Below the pieces are notes generated by a model, which did not search any database, was not told the DNA's origin, and worked only from the letters and a program-made list of their open reading frames with translations. Source: UBA4742 sp002403895 (lineage in GTDB: Bacteria > Actinomycetota > Acidimicrobiia > Acidimicrobiales > Acidimicrobilacustridaceae). From it: 40,864 nt of DNA. Numbering within the stretch: the first letter of the stretch is position 1; every line of letters begins with the position of its first letter. This document shows positions 39,924 through 40,864 of this stretch, piece by piece. The stretch covers positions 1-40,864 of the forward strand of contig DAISGD010000031.1 of the NCBI GenBank assembly GCA_036823295.1, in the 5' to 3' direction. The position numbers and the translations under genes are program-made.

Positions 39924-40733
39924 ATGGCGCTCGGCCCGGATTCGGTAGTGCTGACCGGACGGGTGGCGGTGGTGACCGGAGGCGGAGCAGGCATCGGTCG
40001 GGGCATCGCCCGGGGGCTCGCCGCGTTCGGTGCGTCGGTCGCCATCTGGGAGCGTGATGCCGACACCTGTGCCGCTGTGGCCGCGGAGGTCGGAGGACTC
40101 GGCATCACCACCGACGTCCGCCAGGCCGACCAGGTCGACGCGGCCCTCGCCCGCACGATCGACGAGCTCGGTCCGGTGAGGATCCTGGTGAACAACGCCG
40201 GTGGTGTGTTCGCCCTCCCGTTCCTCGAGGGGACCGAGAAGGGCTGGAACGCGCTGCATCGCGCCAACCTCACCCACGTGATGCTGTGCACCCAGCGGGT
40301 GGCGCGCACCATGGTGGCGAGCGGCGAGCCGGGCAGCATCATCAGCGTCACCTCGATCGAGGGAACCCGGGGAGCGCCCGGCTACGCGGCGTACGCGGCC
40401 GCCAAGGCCGGGGTCATCAATTTCACCAAGACGGCGGCGGTGGAGCTCGCCCCCCAAGGGATCCGGGTCAATGCACTCGCCCCCGACTTCACCATGACCG
40501 AGGGCCTGGCGGCGCTCGCCCCGCCGGGTCGGGCCGAGCGGTTCGGCTTCGTGGTGCCCATGGGGCGCGTCGGTGACGTCGACGAAATGGCCGGAGCTGC
40601 CGTGTTCCTGGCGTCTGACCTGTCCAGCTACGTCACCGGTCAGACCATCCACGTCGACGGTGGGTCGCACGCCGCCGGTGGCTGGTACCACGACCCCGAC
40701 AGTGGCGAGTACATCCTCGGCCCGAACGCTTAG
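39924..40733 (+). CDS. Short-chain dehydrogenase/reductase
   Basis: A 269-residue SDR with TGGGAGIG at residues 18-25, NNAGG, and Tyr157/Lys161 in YAAAK. The C-terminal YVTGQTIHVDGG is typical of FabG-like dehydrogenases. I place the start at the ATG at 39924; the frame is open through the whole preceding gene, but that part is antisense-like shadow sequence. It is co-transcribed with the FadE28-like gene and would oxidise the hydroxyacyl-CoA or alcohol formed later in the path. Confidence 0.9.
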   Translation: MALGPDSVVLTGRVAVVTGGGAGIGRGIARGLAAFGASVAIWERDADTCAAVAAEVGGLGITTDVRQADQVDAALARTIDELGPVRILVNNAGGVFALPFLEGTEKGWNALHRANLTHVMLCTQRVARTMVASGEPGSIISVTSIEGTRGAPGYAAYAAAKAGVINFTKTAAVELAPQGIRVNALAPDFTMTEGLAALAPPGRAERFGFVVPMGRVGDVDEMAGAAVFLASDLSSYVTGQTIHVDGGSHAAGGWYHDPDSGEYILGPNA

Positions 40734-40810
40734 GCGGTAACCGGGCCGGGGGGGCCGGGCCAAACCTCAGGGGCTCGGAGCGGTGGAGCGTTCTGGGACG
40801 TTTGTCGCTG

Positions 40811-40864
40811 TCAGAGGTAGAACGCGGGGCTGGTGGCACCCTTGGGCACCCGCTCGAGCGGCAC
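40811..40864 (-). CDS. 3' end of a gene truncated by the window edge
   Basis: Read leftward from the edge, one frame is open for 17 codons (ending KGATSPAFYL) before a TGA at 40811-40813. Codon use with G/C in third positions fits coding sequence, and a convergent neighbour is expected here. The piece is too short to identify. Bases 40734-40810 between it and the SDR hold nothing I can support. Confidence 0.35.
   Translation of the reverse strand: MPLERVPKGATSPAFYL

Noticed and set aside
40734..40810. G/C-rich repeat after the last SDR as a terminator hairpin
   Set aside because: The runs do not make a clean inverted repeat, and no T-run follows.
1..40864. CRISPR arrays, tRNA or rRNA genes, insertion sequences
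   Set aside because: I saw no spaced repeat array, no tRNA-like cloverleaf, no rRNA sequence and no transposase or terminal inverted repeats.

Overview
The window is high-GC DNA (well over 60 percent G+C) with dense gene packing, many GTG starts, and repeated 4-base GTGA or ATGA stop/start overlaps. It carries a large set of acyl-CoA dehydrogenases, short-chain dehydrogenases (SDRs), P450s, thiolase-fold proteins and APH-type kinases. This fits an actinomycete, most plausibly an uncultured Acidimicrobiia-like lineage; that placement is inference from style and content. Two runs of exactly 100 N mark scaffold joins, so this is probably a draft or metagenome assembly.

Layout: a truncated Fic protein (1-756); an SDR / copper amine oxidase / acyl-CoA dehydrogenase operon (+, 843-4799); a hydantoinase B / hydantoinase A / gluconate-dehydrogenase subunit 3 / GMC oxidoreductase operon (-, 10995-4790), divergent from a TenA-PqqC-fold oxidase and an SRPBCC protein (+, 11130-12416); a short unrelated stretch with a nitroreductase, a two-helix membrane protein and an orphan Flp pilin (12376-13750); a 2-hydroxyacid dehydrogenase / class II aldolase pair (-), divergent from a P450 (+); an AMP-forming acyl-CoA ligase divergent from a TetR regulator (16918-19037); an SDR / crotonase pair (-), divergent from a MaoC-like protein and an SDR (+); two tandem amidohydrolases (22390-24917); an ADP-forming acyl-CoA synthetase / Ltp2-like thiolase-fold protein / DUF35 / hot-dog thioesterase series (-), divergent from a true thiolase (+); then a seven-gene minus-strand operon (acyl-CoA dehydrogenase, ACAD10/11-like dehydrogenase, SDR, two APH-type kinases, P450, unknown protein), divergent from a second acyl-CoA dehydrogenase and SDR.

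The main discovery is a near-identical palindrome, ACCTGACR-N4-YGTCAGGT, at eight sites. They lie in front of seven transcription-unit starts or divergent pairs and almost nowhere else that I could see. About 32 of the 39 genes would sit behind these operators, so the window looks like one co-regulated catabolic island. The binding regulator is not identified; the only regulator gene in view (TetR at 18390) has no copy in its own 20-base gap.

Functionally the island combines oxygenation (two P450s), CoA activation (AMP- and ADP-forming ligases), beta-oxidation (dehydrogenases, crotonase, MaoC, SDRs, thiolase), a probable retro-aldol pair (Ltp2-like plus DUF35), amine and alcohol oxidation, and hydantoinase-type amide chemistry. 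The most specific module is a kinase plus ACAD10/11-like dehydrogenase set, which resembles the 4-hydroxyacyl-CoA phosphorylation and elimination route known from bacterial Lva enzymes and animal ACAD10/11. The natural substrate cannot be read from the sequence.
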